DNA of 64,000 nucleotides from Neoceratodus forsteri (lineage: Eukaryota > Chordata > Ceratodontiformes > Ceratodontidae): positions 472,535,501 through 472,599,500 of the forward strand of contig CM028130.1 of assembly GCA_016271365.2 (NCBI GenBank), written 5' to 3'. The first letter of the stretch is position 1, and every line of letters starts with the position of its first letter. The notes under the pieces were generated by a model. The model saw nothing but the letters and a program-made list of their open reading frames with translations, did no database searches and had not been told where the DNA came from. Position numbers and translations under genes: made by a program. Shown here piece by piece: positions 9,210-19,293 of this stretch.

Positions 9210-11922
9210 CTAAGCCCCTCCCCTGAAAACAGGGGGGAACCCTGAGGGAACAAGACCCCAGCCTCCTGTTGGTGAGAAACAGAAGGGGAAGACCCTGGCT
9301 AATACAGAGAGAAGCCTAAGTGGGAGAAGAGCTAGGAGGTGCCCCTGAGGACGGGGAGACGGAGGAAGCCCCTGCAGAAGTCTCCTAGCTCTGGAGGAAA
9401 AAAGACGGGTCCCCCGGAAAGCGGAGCGCATCACCCTACGCTGGGCCAGGGGTGACAACCTTGATAGACGAAGCCATGCCATCCGCCTAATGCAGATCAC
9501 TGTCCCCGCAAGCCACCTCATTGGCGTCATAAGATGCCCTTGCTTGGTGTCTTGCCAACTCCAGGCCTATAGCAGAGAGGGCAATAGCTAGGAGCTGGGA
9601 GAGCATCGACCACAGATGCCGATTGTAGGCAGCGTGGTGAGCCTGATGTGATGCAATGCAAGCCACCACATGACAAGAAGAGAACACTCTTCTCCCCCAC
9701 CGGTCGGATTGTAGGGAATCCAAATCCGGTGGGCAGTCGTGTGCCAGGCGGCGCTGCCCGGAAGGAGTCTCCAGGTACACCAAATCCGAGGACGGGTTGG
9801 GAAGGGTACCCAGGGATTCCAAGGGGGCACAATACCTTCGACGACAGTCTGCCGGGGCTGGAGAAAGGGCAGCTGGCGACTGCCAGGAACAGATAGACGC
9901 CTCCTGGAATGGGATAGGCCAGGAAGGTACCACCAGGTGCTGGGCACTGAATTCTCCAAGGAATTCATGCGTCTCCCGTTCAGTATTATCTCGCGTTATG
10001 TAAGAGATTCGAAGATCCCTCACCATCCTCGAAAGGAATCGCTGATATTCAGTGAAATCAGCGTCGGAAGAAAGATGAACAAGGGGTTCTTCTCCCTCAG
10101 AGGAGGAAGACGAGGATGATGGAGAGCTCGAATGTCCAGAAGATTCCTGCGGCGGTGGGGAGAGTCGAAAGACCCGCTCATGCATGTATCTAACATATGA
10201 GGGGAAGGCCGCCGCAGAACCTCTGAACTGCTCCCAGGATAACGGACCCGGAGGACCGACATGGCCTGGAAGAGCGGAGGGTGGTTGCAGAGGTACTGGA
10301 GAAGGGAACCTGCGAAGAGGCAACTGACCTCTGCCAGGGCTCTGAAATCCGGGGAATGGAGCCCGAGCTGGCAGGATCCCGGACAACAAACCAGGCCGCA
10401 AGACGGAACCCTGAGGATGCGATGCCTGGAAGAGCCCAGGGGGGAACCTCCCCTGTGACGAACCCGGGACTGCATGGATCCAGAAGGACAATCCACAGCA
10501 ACGCCACCGGAGGGGACCCCGGGGCCCAAGAGGGAAGAGCAGGGTTCGGCGCTACAGCTCCTAGCCACTCCAGGAGGGGTGGTCGGAGACTGAGACGACT
10601 GTCCCCGGCCCCTCGACCCCTTGGACTCCAAGAGAGCCCTCCTCCTCGACTGCAGCGTTCCCCCACCCTGAGAGGCGGCAACAGCACCCGGGAGGGTAGC
10701 TGTCACAGACCCCCTAGGAGGGGGAGTCCCCCCTCAGTCCCCACCACATCACCCCCCCGGGACCCGGGGCCACCCCTAGCCCGAGGGCCCTCAGGGGAGG
10801 ACGGGAGTGGAGACAGTGGGAGGGGCCCACTGTGCCGCCTAATACCCCGTGCCACCGGGGACCCCGACCCCGAAGAGTCAGGATGCCAGGATGGGTCCAC
10901 ATCTGAGTCATCGACCTCCGAAGAGGATGAGACCAGCAGAACCTCAATGCTGGCAACCCCAGGGGTCCCCGGAGGAATGGCGCCGGACCCCAGCCCACCC
11001 GCGACAGTCAGGCCTGGTCCCAGCTCCCCTGCCACACCAGTTAGGCCCACGGCGCCGCCCCCAGTGTCAGAACCCAACCCGGTGCCGCTGAGAGTGCAAA
11101 CCGGGTGGCGCCGAAGGCCTGAGCGGCGCTGCCTATGGCGCCATCTTGATCACTGACGGTGCCGGGATCCGAACCGGTGCCGAAGGGCGGCGTTGAGGGT
11201 CCACCGGTGCCAGGCCCAGAAATCGGGGCCTCGAGACTGGGGAGCCTGCATCTCCGAGGAGGTGACTGCCGAGGCGGTGTCTCGCCGTGGCCCCGGAGGG
11301 ACCATGCTGCCTCCTGACACCGCAAGAGAAGCCTCTTTGGCAAGAGAAGAGGAGGAGCCTCCTCCATGACCGTATAGGCCGGGAGGGGACCCGGGAAGGG
11401 CCTAGAGACCTTACCTGGGAATCCCTGAGCGATGCCATCCTCGAAGGTCGGCGGCCTTGCCGAGCTTGAACACGTGGACTTCGGGAGACACGAGTCCATG
11501 GAGAAACAAGCGTCCGACACGCCCATGTTGTGGTTGGGTCCCAGGCAACGGAGACAGACATCATGCCGGTCCGAGACGGAAAATGCCGCCACAGGAGCAC
11601 CGATGCATAGGGGCATGGCCTGGCCGACTTTACTTTGCTCGAACCGGGATATGATGCGAACTAAACGAGGAAAAAGGCAATAAAGCACACGGGCGCCGCA
11701 GTAAAGAAAGAAAAGGAACGGTCTTACCGGTATGCGGGGTCGAGTGTGAATCTTCTGAGAAGCGAGGAGTCTTTGAGGAACCGAGAAACTAACGCTACTG
11801 TGCAGCAGGTGTAGCCTCGACGGCGGGAGAAACAGAACTGAGATAGAGGAGGAGTCTGCGGCACCTATCGGCCGCCCCTCGCGCATGTTGGTGCCGTTGG
11901 AGCCAACTCCAAAAAAAAACAA
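9210..11922 (-). pseudogene. DIRS-A gag-like region
   Basis: Gag pieces lie in several minus frames. At the 5' side (11922-11041) is a Cys/His block, CLRCLGPNHNMGVSDAC, resembling the zinc finger at the start of DIRS-E gag. Next comes a Ser/Pro/Gly-rich middle encoded by GGTGCC-type repeats (11100-10200). The last main frame (10491-9487, 334 codons) contains a Ser/Glu acidic block and the C-terminal part (blocks such as ASICSWQSPAA and SHQAHHAAYNRHLWSM). Gag would package the element RNA. At least two frame changes separate the parts. Long plus-strand frames over the same bases are shadows of the GC-rich sequence. Confidence 0.7.
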
Positions 11923-12006
11923 AAAAAAAAAAAACTCCCGTAGCGGGTGCGCACCTCTGGCTTAACCCCAAGCAGTAATGAATGGTGAAGATTGACAAGG
12001 GAAGAT
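11815..12006. repeat. DIRS-A right inverted terminal repeat
   Basis: This is the inverted partner of 7911-8125. Read on the minus strand it starts ATCTTCCCTTGTCAATC and is the 5' end of the element. It contains the same CACCCGCTACGGGAG block and T/A tract as the left copy. Right of 12006 the recombinase gene of DIRS-G continues at once with TTCCCGTTTGTTCTCAG. Confidence 0.88.
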
Positions 12007-13139
12007 CTTCCCGTTTGTTCTCAGCACTGCCTTGCCCCTATGAAAGGAGATATAGTCCTTTTAAATACGCAAGGGCTTGGAGCTCACTGATTGTGGCAGA
12101 AATGATGGCCAACAGGAAAACTGCTTTCCAGGTAACATACCTCAGGTCTGTTGAAACCATGGGTTCCAAAGGAGAAAGTCTGAGCTGGGCAATAGAAATG
12201 CTTAGATCCCAAACTGGCACTGGTTCCTTGTGAGAGAGGTGCAAGTGGGACAAACCCTTGAAAAACCTCCTGAAGATTGGATTGGATGCCACAAAGGCAT
12301 CCTTTCCAGCTGAAATATATGCAGACTCTGAGGCTAAATGGACTTACAGAGTTGAAAGTTGTAAGTCCAGAGAGTTTAAAAGAATTACTGTAGGTAGCCC
12401 AACAGGGCTGGAACCCCTGCATGCATTGGCACCACACCACTGGTAGCACACCAAAATGAAAACATTTTCTATTTTGAGGCTTAGGTTTTCTTAATGAAGG
12501 GCTTCCAGTACCCCCCCTTACACCTCCAGGACACGTTTTGGGAGTTGCACCCTTACACTCGCCAAGTCCTCGAGAGCCATATCTTGAGACTAAGGGACGT
12601 GAGGATCAGGTACATGATCCTCCCTGGGTAGAAGGTTAACAGGTTATGGCTTGGCCACGGTCCTGAGGAGCAGCGGAGAGTAGAACAGCTGCCTGGCCCA
12701 TCTGGTGCTATCAAAATCTGCTGACTGTGATCTGGGTTTGATTAGTACTCTGAAAAATCAGGTGAATTTGAAGGAAGGTGTATAGATGTATCCCTGACCA
12801 CTCAGTCCAGAATCAAAGCATCCAGGGGTCTGTATCCATGGCAGGTGGTCTGCAATAATAGTGTGGCAGGTGGTGGTTCTCATGGAAAGCAAAGAGATCT
12901 ATTTCTGGAGTGCCCCACCTACTGAATACTACATCCAGCACCTTCCTGTTTAAGGCCCACTCATGATGGGCCTGGTTGATCCAGTTCAGAGCATCTACTA
13001 GGGCGTTGATATTTCTTGTCAGAGAGATAGCTTGTAGAAAGGCACTGTGGGAGTAAACCAGACTCCATATCTTCAGTGCCTCTGCACACAAGGGGCTGGA
13101 TCTAGTCCCTCCCAGCTTGTTTATGTAGCACATTATGGT
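12007..13139 (-). mobile_element. DIRS-G fragment 2: recombinase 5' part and RNase H end
   Basis: Continues DIRS-G between the DIRS-A and hAT-J insertions. The recombinase portion (12007-12750) has blocks such as VTWKAVFLLAI and SELQAL, which carry the region of the first catalytic Arg; here the Arg itself is lost (SATISELQ against SARRISELQ elsewhere). At 12813-13133 is the end of the RNase H region with CYINKLGGTRSSPLC, a DALNWINQ block and RWGTPEIDLFA, all family landmarks. The hAT element enters inside this RNase H block. Confidence 0.83.
12813..13133 (-). pseudogene. DIRS-G RNase H C-terminal region
   Basis: A 106-codon frame that continues the RNase H domain begun at 19294-19890. Recognisable blocks are CYINKLGGTRSSPLCAEALKIW (compare YYINKQGG in the other copies), the HEWALNRKVLDVVFSRWGTP segment and a tail ending in YYCRPPAMDTDPW. 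RNase H removes the RNA strand after reverse transcription. The hAT-J insertion cuts the frame at its very start, and excising that element joins it to the plus-strand bases at 19294. Confidence 0.82.
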
Positions 13140-13741
13140 CAGTGCCCCATGTTTTCTGTGATTCTGCGGCTGCAGCAGTGGCCACAGAATTCAGGGCTGA
13201 CCGCAGAAATCAGTGCTTGCCGCAGAAATCAGGAAAACCAGCTATACAGATGCAGAAATGCTAACTATGCTATGCGATCACACAAGGCAAGGGTATAGCT
13301 ACTGATATGTTATGTATGCCATGGCATTCATGCTCATTAGAAGGGCCAGTAAACTGATGCTGTCCACTACAAAGTTGAAAAGCTAGTGGCCACATGGAAT
13401 CTTGACTTGTACCGACTCTTGCTACATAACTCCATCCATCCAGTATGGGGGGTGGACTGAAGCAAGAGTAGCAGAGCTTGATTAGGTCAACGGTAGTTAT
13501 GATTTGCTGCTGTGTAGGTGTGGCTAGCTCAACCATGTAAAATTTTCATTGTGAGGCTGTTTATGGGGCACACTGAATCCTTGGAACATGAATCTGGAAG
13601 GAAGAACTCGAAGGCGAGCAGTTGTCAAGAAGTGAGAAGATTCAGAAGTGGAATCGATCTTGGTGTGGTGACAGGTATCAGAGGAGGAGCTGACTGCAGA
13701 AACATAAGGCTGGCAGCAGAATTAGCAGAAGACTCGGTCCC

Positions 13742-14011
13742 TGTAATATTTCACTTTAGTTGCTTCTTACAGGATTGCTGGTTTTAGGAATGACTGGACA
13801 CCATAAGCAACTTCTAACAGCTCTGAGGTTTATTCAACAAACATACATTAGATAGATCAGCAGGCCTCAGCAGAACTACTACTACTACAATCTGCTCGTG
13901 CAGTTTCTAAAACCCAGTTTCCATCCTAGACATACCATTGGCCCAAAACTGCAGGGGGATGTGGACTAAACCATTCTACAATGTTACTAGGGTAAGTTAC
14001 CACATACTACA
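13742..14011 (-). repeat. Gypsy 3' LTR
   Basis: 270 bp; on the minus strand it runs TGTAGTATGTGG... to ...ATATTACA, the TG...CA ends expected of an LTR. It contains the tract (CTA)n near 13878-13890 that is shorter in the other LTR. The polypurine tract adjoins at 14012. Confidence 0.93.
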
Positions 14012-14022
14012 TCTCCCCTTCT
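14012..14022 (-). other. Gypsy polypurine tract
   Basis: On the minus strand this reads AGAAGGGGAGA and ends exactly at the 3' LTR. It is the RNase H-resistant primer for plus-strand DNA synthesis. Confidence 0.8.
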
Positions 14023-14177
14023 AGTAAAAGAAAGCAATTACCTTGATTTCGGTTTGCATATCAATGACAAATAATTACCAAGCACTATTAACATAATGGT
14101 TGACTCTTACTTTGTGATGAGTTAGGGTCTAAAGTCACTGGTACTCAGCTTTGTTGAAATAAGTCTTTACCACTGAT

Positions 14178-15240
14178 TTAAGTCATAACATAATCTCTGA
14201 ACCTCTCAGGAACTTTAAGCAGACGCCCTCTTCTTGTCATTCGAGTAGACTGCACACTGGGTACAGCCTCAGGACTTTCTGGCAAAGTGTCATTGAAAAC
14301 AACAGGTTCCATCTCAGGTTGCTCATACTCTTGACAAGTGTCCTGTTCCTGGCTGTTGTCCCTGGATTGCACTGTTTGTGACAACACGGATTCAGTTGAC
14401 TCATCTGCCTGTTGCTCTTCAGCCTCTAAAGCAACTGTTTGGTCTCTCCTGAGGTGTCTCCTGTTCCTGCGGTATCGCTGTCCTGCAGGTGTAATCACAC
14501 TATAGGATCTTGGCTCATCACGGATTCTTTCCACTGTAGCAGGTTGCCACCCACTAGAAGTCTCTATGCTTACCTTTTCCCCTTCTCTGAATGGAGTAAG
14601 TGGAGCTGCATTCCTGTCATAATACTGTTTCTGTCTTTTCTGTAGTCTTGTCAGACATTTATGTGCATCCTTTGGTATTTCAGGTCGCAGTGCCCTTGCA
14701 CTTGCTGGTAATGTTGTCCTCAACATTCTGCCCTTTAACAATTGAGAAGGTGTACAGTTCAGTCCTGTGACTGGTGTATTTCTAAGACTGAGCAATGCGA
14801 GATGTGGATCGGTCTGACCTTGCATAGACTTCAGGAAGATTCTTTTTACTGTCTGGATCATTCTTTCAGCTAAACCATTAGACTGTGGGTATCCTGGGCT
14901 GGAATGAGTTATTCTGAATTCCCACAACTTTGCAAATTGCTTCATTTCATGACTTGCAAATGGTACATGATCCACTACCAGTTCTTTTGGAATTCCATGT
15001 CTTGCAAATACAGCTTTCAATTTTGCAATAACTGTAGCTGCTGTCTTGTCAGGCATTCTGAGAACCTCAGGGTATTTTGAAAAATAGTCCACTACTATTA
15101 AGTAGGAGTGTCCCCTAAAGTCAAAAATGTCTGCACCAAGCTTTAACCATGGCATGTCAGGTATTTCATGTGGACACGGCTCTTTTATGGTTGCTGGGTA
15201 AGAGTTCCTGACAAGGTCCACATGCTTCAACCATCATTTC
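14178..15240 (-). pseudogene. Gypsy integrase core and C-terminal domain
   Basis: A 350-codon frame with the rve-type integrase core. The first Asp is in KLGADIFDFRG and the Tyr/Phe-rich VVDYFSKYPEV follows. The second Asp region is VVDHVPFAS, where the usual DNGPQF block has been altered by a small deletion. The Glu motif SNGLAERMIQTVK is intact. The C-terminal part has TPFREGEKVSIETSSGWQPA and RRNRRHLRRD, an SH3-like DNA-binding tail. The protein would insert the linear DNA copy. An in-frame stop separates it from the zinc-binding domain at 15240. Confidence 0.9.
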
Positions 15241-15539
15241 TACTGATTCATGCCTGGCCAATACATCACAGCTCTGGCTTGTGCCTTTGACCTTTGTATT
15301 CCTTGATGTGCTGTGTGAAGTCTTCGAAGCATATCTGTTCTCAGCTCTTTGGGTATGATGATTCTTTTACCCACCATTATGAGTTCATTTTCTATGTATA
15401 TACTGTGTCTCATGGGCCAATAGTGCTGAAGTTTGATGCTGACTTGCTTTTTCCTGTTAGGCCATCCTTTGAGGTGCATTTCTTTAAGCAACTGTAACTC
15501 GCTGTCCCTCTGTGTGGCCTGTTTTAGCCCCTCTAACAT
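15240..15539 (-). pseudogene. Gypsy integrase zinc-binding (H2C2) domain
   Basis: This holds the link between RNase H and the integrase core. The first two zinc ligands are in RLHTAHQGIQRSK (H-x3-H) and it ends with VMYWPGMNQ followed by a TAG stop. The C-x2-C pair is still visible just beyond the stop in a shifted frame (CGPC on the minus strand near 15205-15216). Confidence 0.83.
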
Positions 15540-16243
15540 GCTGTCAGGCAGTGTTTCTGTTGCTTGGATTGAGTATATGACCTTTCACTTAGATCAATGT
15601 CTCCCTCTGCTGGTTTTCTTGGTACTGCCCTGGATAGAGTGTCTGCAATCAGAATATCTTTTCCTGGAGTATATGTTACCTCTATGTCATATTTCTGTAT
15701 CTGTAACAGCATCCGCTGCAATCTTGCTGGAGCCTTTCCAATTGGTTTGTTCAGTATGGACTGTAGTGGCTTGTGATCTGATTGTATTTTCACTGACCTT
15801 CCATAAACATACTGATGAAATTTCTGTAGAGAGAACACAATTGCTAGCAATTCTTTTTCTATCTGTGCATAGTTTCTTTCAGCACTGGACAATGACCTAG
15901 ATGCATAAGCTATTGGTCTGTTTCTTTGTAGTAGACAAGCACCTAGTCCGTCCTTAGATGCATCTGCTTGGATTTCAATGTCCTCTTTTGGATCAAAGAA
16001 TTTTAATACTGGTGCACAAGAAATAGTCTCTTTCAGCTTTTGTAAGGCTTCTTCCTGTGCTGGCTGCCACTGCCGCATGACATCTTTTTTGAGTAGCTGC
16101 CTTAGTGGTGCAGTGAGGTTTGCTTCATTCGGAATGTACTGCGCCAAGTATCGAGTCATTCCTAACAGTCTCTGTAGTGCTTTTTTATCTTCGGGAGGGG
16201 TCATCTCAGCTATTGCTTCTACTTCTATCAGGCCGTAGTCCAT
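15533..16243 (-). pseudogene. Gypsy RT C-terminus and RNase H
   Basis: A 236-codon frame. Residues 1-80 are the RT connection (LLGMTRYLAQYIPNEANLTAPL). RNase H begins about residue 90 with IQADASKDGLGACLLQ (first Asp) and YASRSLSSAERNYAQIEKELLAIVF (Glu). It includes QSDHKPLQSIL (Asp) and ends with ILIADTLSRA (last Asp). All four acidic residues are present. The frame overlaps the RT frame by about 40 bp in another phase, so a frameshift lies near 16240. Confidence 0.92.
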
Positions 16244-16982
16244 TTTGGGTTATGATGTGCCCCATGTATTCCACCTCACTCACCAAATACTGTATTTTGT
16301 CACTATTGAACTTTACATTGAGTTCCACTGCTCTGTCCATTACTTTTCTCAAAGTATTGTCATGCTCTTCCTTGGTAGCTGCGGCTATAAGCATGTCATC
16401 AGCTATTACAAAAACACCTGGTATGTCCCTGAAGTGTTCAGCATTTCTCTGCTGGAATACTTCACTTGCAGACCGTATACCAAAAGGAAGTCTGTGAAAC
16501 TTGTACCTTCCCCATGGACTGTTGAATGTACATAGGTCTGCAGATTCGTCATCTAATTTGATCTGCCAGTACCCATCTTTTTCATCTAGAATTGTAAAAA
16601 ACTTTTTACCTACAAGCTTACTCTGAATATCCTCCAATGTGGGGATGGAGAATTGATGTCTTCTGATAGCTTTATTTAAGTCTCTAGGGTCCAAAGACAC
16701 CCTGATCTCACCATTTTTCTTTTCAGTAATTACAAGGCTATTTACCCATGTTGTAGGTTTTCTTACCTTGCTAATCACCCCAATTTGCTCCAGCTGTTCC
16801 AGTGTCTGTTTTAGTCTGTCCGTGATTGCATATGGGACTTTCCTGCACCCATGTATCACAGAAGTAACATTTGGGTCGGTATATATGTGGTAAACTCCTG
16901 GGAATTCTCCTAGGCCTTCAAACACTGTTTTATATTGTGCAAGAAGTTCCTCTTTTGTGCTTGGTGGTTTGGTTTTAAGCAC
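16206..16982 (-). pseudogene. Gypsy reverse transcriptase
   Basis: A 258-codon frame with the RT fingers and palm: SLVITEKKNGEIRVSLDPRDLNK, then FFTILDEKDGYWQIKLDDES with the first catalytic Asp, then FHRLPFGIRSASEVFQQ. The active-site box reads VIADDML (near 16394-16407), where YVDD or YIDD is usual. The Tyr to Ala change would affect activity, but the two Asp are present. It is followed by KFNSDKIQYLVSEVEYMGHII, the thumb landmark. Confidence 0.93.
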
Positions 16983-17018
16983 CCTTACTTTGCGAATCAG
17001 ATCTAGGATGACACATGC

Positions 17019-17525
17019 CTACTGACTCAGTAGAGAAGCTCTCGATGTATTAGTGACATAAAACTGCAGATTGGCCTCTCTGTCTTGTGTCTTACACTTT
17101 AGCGTCACTTCCCCTTCCGGATTAATTTGTGGTCCTCCATATGCCATTAGGATAGTACTGGTCAGCTTGATTTGTACCTTGCATGGAAACTGCGCAATCA
17201 CTTCTTTAGTAAGTATATTGGCTTCAGCCCCAGTGTCCAACTTGAACTTAACTGGCTGTCCCATTTTCTTCAAGGTACTGTACCACCCTTCATCGGGTAC
17301 TTGTGTCCGCACCATTTCTTGTTTTCTTTTTACAGCACCCACAGCTAGTGCTTCTACCTCTTTGGTCATTTTCTCATGAGGTTTATTGGACTTTTGGACC
17401 AGCACATTTTGCATAATGGTTGAGGCCACCACATTTACAACATTCTTGTCCATACGCTGGACAAGCCTTTGCGTACATGTCCCTTGCCACCATCTAATGT
17501 GTTTGATTTTGTGCATGTGTCTCAT
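17019..17525 (-). pseudogene. Gypsy nucleocapsid and aspartic protease
   Basis: The protease active site KLDTGAEANIL is at residues 96-106 of this 168-codon frame, and the flap-side ILMAYGGPQI follows. Upstream, in another phase near 17404-17442, is a CCHC-like zinc knuckle (CCKCGGLNHYAKC, final spacing one short of the standard), so a frameshift separates it from the protease. The protease would cut the Gag-Pol polyprotein. Confidence 0.86.
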
Positions 17526-17558
17526 GTGTTGGTAGTTGGCGTCTGGTTTTCGCCTGTA

Positions 17559-17834
17559 TTACCATCCTGCCTTGAACAATAATTTTAAATGCTTCCATAA
17601 CCTCAGCTGCTTTTTTAGCTTGTGGGTCAGCATAATGCTATATTGGAGGTGTATGTACACCTCGAGGGCCTCATCCCCGATCGTGTATAGCAGGACTGCA
17701 ATTTTCATTTCCTCTGATTTATCATCTAATCCCGTGGCTGTGAAGTACAGACTTAATCTCTGTGCCCACCTTCTCCAGTTTTCTCCAAGATTTCCAGTCA
17801 ACAATAGTGGTGGAGGTGGCTTAAATTGCTCCAT
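17559..17834 (-). pseudogene. Gypsy Gag N-terminal fragment
   Basis: A 91-codon frame starting MEQFKPPPPLLLTGNLGENW, with the WRRWAQRLSLYFTATGLDDKSE block typical of vertebrate Gypsy Gag. The frame ends after about 90 residues, and little of the capsid remains before the zinc knuckle at 17442. It starts about 140 bp inside the 5' LTR, a normal distance. Confidence 0.8.
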
Positions 17835-17960
17835 ACTGCCAAAAATACTTTGTTATACAGTCTTTTAGTAAGCTTTAGGTACTCACAAATACTGTCTTTT
17901 GTTGCTTTTCTTGGCAGCACAAACTTTTCTTCTTTCTTGCAACTGCAGCACTGCAAGTTC

Positions 17961-17973
17961 ACTTCTGACACCA
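17961..17973 (-). other. Gypsy primer-binding site
   Basis: Minus-strand TGGTGTCAGAAGT lies directly next to the 5' LTR. The leading TGG pairs with the CCA end of a tRNA primer. I cannot name the tRNA with certainty. Confidence 0.75.
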
Positions 17974-18240
17974 TATAATATTTCACTTTAGTTGCTTCTT
18001 ACAGGATTGCTGGTTTTAGGAATGACTGGACACCATAAGTAACTTCTAACAGCTCTGAGGTTTATTCAACAAACATACATTAGATAGATCAGTAGGCCTC
18101 AGCAGAACTACTACTACAATCTGCTCGTGCAGTTTCTAAAACCCAGTTTCCACCCCAGACATACCATTGGCCCAAAACTGCAGGGGGATATGGGCTAAAC
18201 TATTCTACAATGTTACTAGGGTAAGTTACCATATACTACA
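17974..18240 (-). repeat. Gypsy 5' LTR
   Basis: 267 bp and nearly identical to 13742-14011. At the inner edge the expected TG on the plus strand is TA (17974-17975), a point change relative to the other LTR. Most other differences are C/T or A/G transitions. Confidence 0.93.
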
Positions 18241-19293
18241 GTCCCTACCAGTGGACATCGATCACAGTTTTGATCTGTAGGTTGTAAATCTGTACCAGCA
18301 AGTGTGAGAGTAATTTCTTGGCAGATTTGAACCTGCAGCCCAAGTGGTGGCATCAAGCTCAATTCTTAAGGAGGGTCAAGTTTCCCAGCTGCAGCAGAGT
18401 TGGGGACCAGGGTACACTAGAACTGAAGCAAGCAGGTATGGAAGTAAATTGGAATGGAGAGTTTGATTGCTGCTATACATAAGTGAAATGAGGGTCACTG
18501 ACTGAAGAACACCACAACCTCCTGAGTTGCGAGGAGACGAGAACATGCTAACCAAGGTTACTGCAGCTTAATAAGAATGACGTGCTTGCATTTTTCATTG
18601 TGTCCCCCAAAAGAAAAATCAGGCATCATAAATCCTACAGACACTGCAAGTTACACCCTCCTTCGCTGTTATAGGAAGACAATGCCCCCCAACACACAGA
18701 TTTGCACACCGCACTCAACATGTTTGTTGCAAGGTAGTTGGGGTATTCCTAGTTTAAAAAAATAATAATCTAAAAGAACATTGATCAAAATCAGAACAAA
18801 AAGGCTTTCAAGTTGGAATCTCTCTTTATATCTACTAACTATAAATATATACCAGAAGAAATACAAGCAGGTTGTGTGTAGTTTTAGTTAAGCGTGTATG
18901 TCCACCTCTGATTATAACCTAGGAGAACAGCAAAGGCCACCAGTTTCCAGAAGAAGAACAGGTGAGCCTTCAGATTCGGGGTGGGAGAGAAAATTCATTA
19001 AAAGAGAACTCTGATGGCCCATGGCTGCACCAGGTTTGGGTTATTGCAGTTTAATATTTGTGATAAGAAGACTACATACTGTTAAATGACCTGCTGTTCC
19101 ACTTTCAGTGTAGCATAGTGGTTGCATGAAGGCAGTCAAAGGGTTAACTAAGACTTAATCCCACTGAAAGTATGCTGTTTAACCAGAATTTATATGCCAC
19201 AGAATCAGCAGTTGTTCTGCTGCAGAAAGTATGAGGTCCCACCGCAGAATGTAGGTCCACTTTGCCTCAGTAAACACAGGGCCCTGATTATGG

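Larger units (their letters stand above)
7911..12006 (-). mobile_element. DIRS-A: gag-only non-autonomous DIRS with intact ends
   Basis: A 4.1-kb element inserted in the recombinase gene of DIRS-G. It has inverted terminal repeats, a complete internal complementary region and a gag-like coding region, but nothing resembling reverse transcriptase, RNase H or recombinase. The sequence passes from the gag end (near 9480) to the ICR (9099-9200) within about 300 bp, where DIRS-B has over 3 kb of pol genes. The ends share their outermost bases with DIRS-B and DIRS-C: left ATGAAAATTACGTACC, right GGGAAGAT. It therefore looks like a deletion derivative mobilised by proteins of a B-like relative. Confidence 0.88.
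13742..18240 (-). mobile_element. Ty3/Gypsy LTR retrotransposon, 4.5 kb
   Basis: Two LTRs of about 270 bp enclose gag, protease, RT, RNase H and integrase remnants in the order typical of Ty3/Gypsy, all read on the minus strand. The 5-bp target duplication GTCCC flanks it (13737-13741 and 18241-18245). The primer-binding site and polypurine tract touch the LTRs. The gag region is short (about 0.4 kb), so part of it was probably deleted. By hand count the LTRs differ at about nine positions plus one small indel, which suggests an old rather than a recent insertion. It sits inside hAT-J. Confidence 0.94.
13140..19286. mobile_element. Non-autonomous hAT element (hAT-J) carrying a Gypsy insertion
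   Basis: The left end CAGTGCCCCATGTTTTCTG and the right end read in reverse, CAGGGCCCTGTGTTTACTG, form imperfect inverted repeats (15 of 19 match). The element is flanked by the perfect 8-bp duplication ATTATGGT at 13132-13139 and 19287-19294. The duplication lies inside DIRS-G RNase H, and removing the element rejoins that coding region. Without the internal Gypsy it measures about 1.65 kb and shows no transposase frame. The left part has short direct repeats of CCGCAGAAATCAG (13201-13240). Confidence 0.9.

Noticed and set aside
10281..11156. 291-codon plus-strand frame, Pro/Ser/Gly rich
   Set aside because: It lies antisense to DIRS-A gag in a GC-rich repeat stretch where several frames on both strands are open; no motif and no conservation in other copies.
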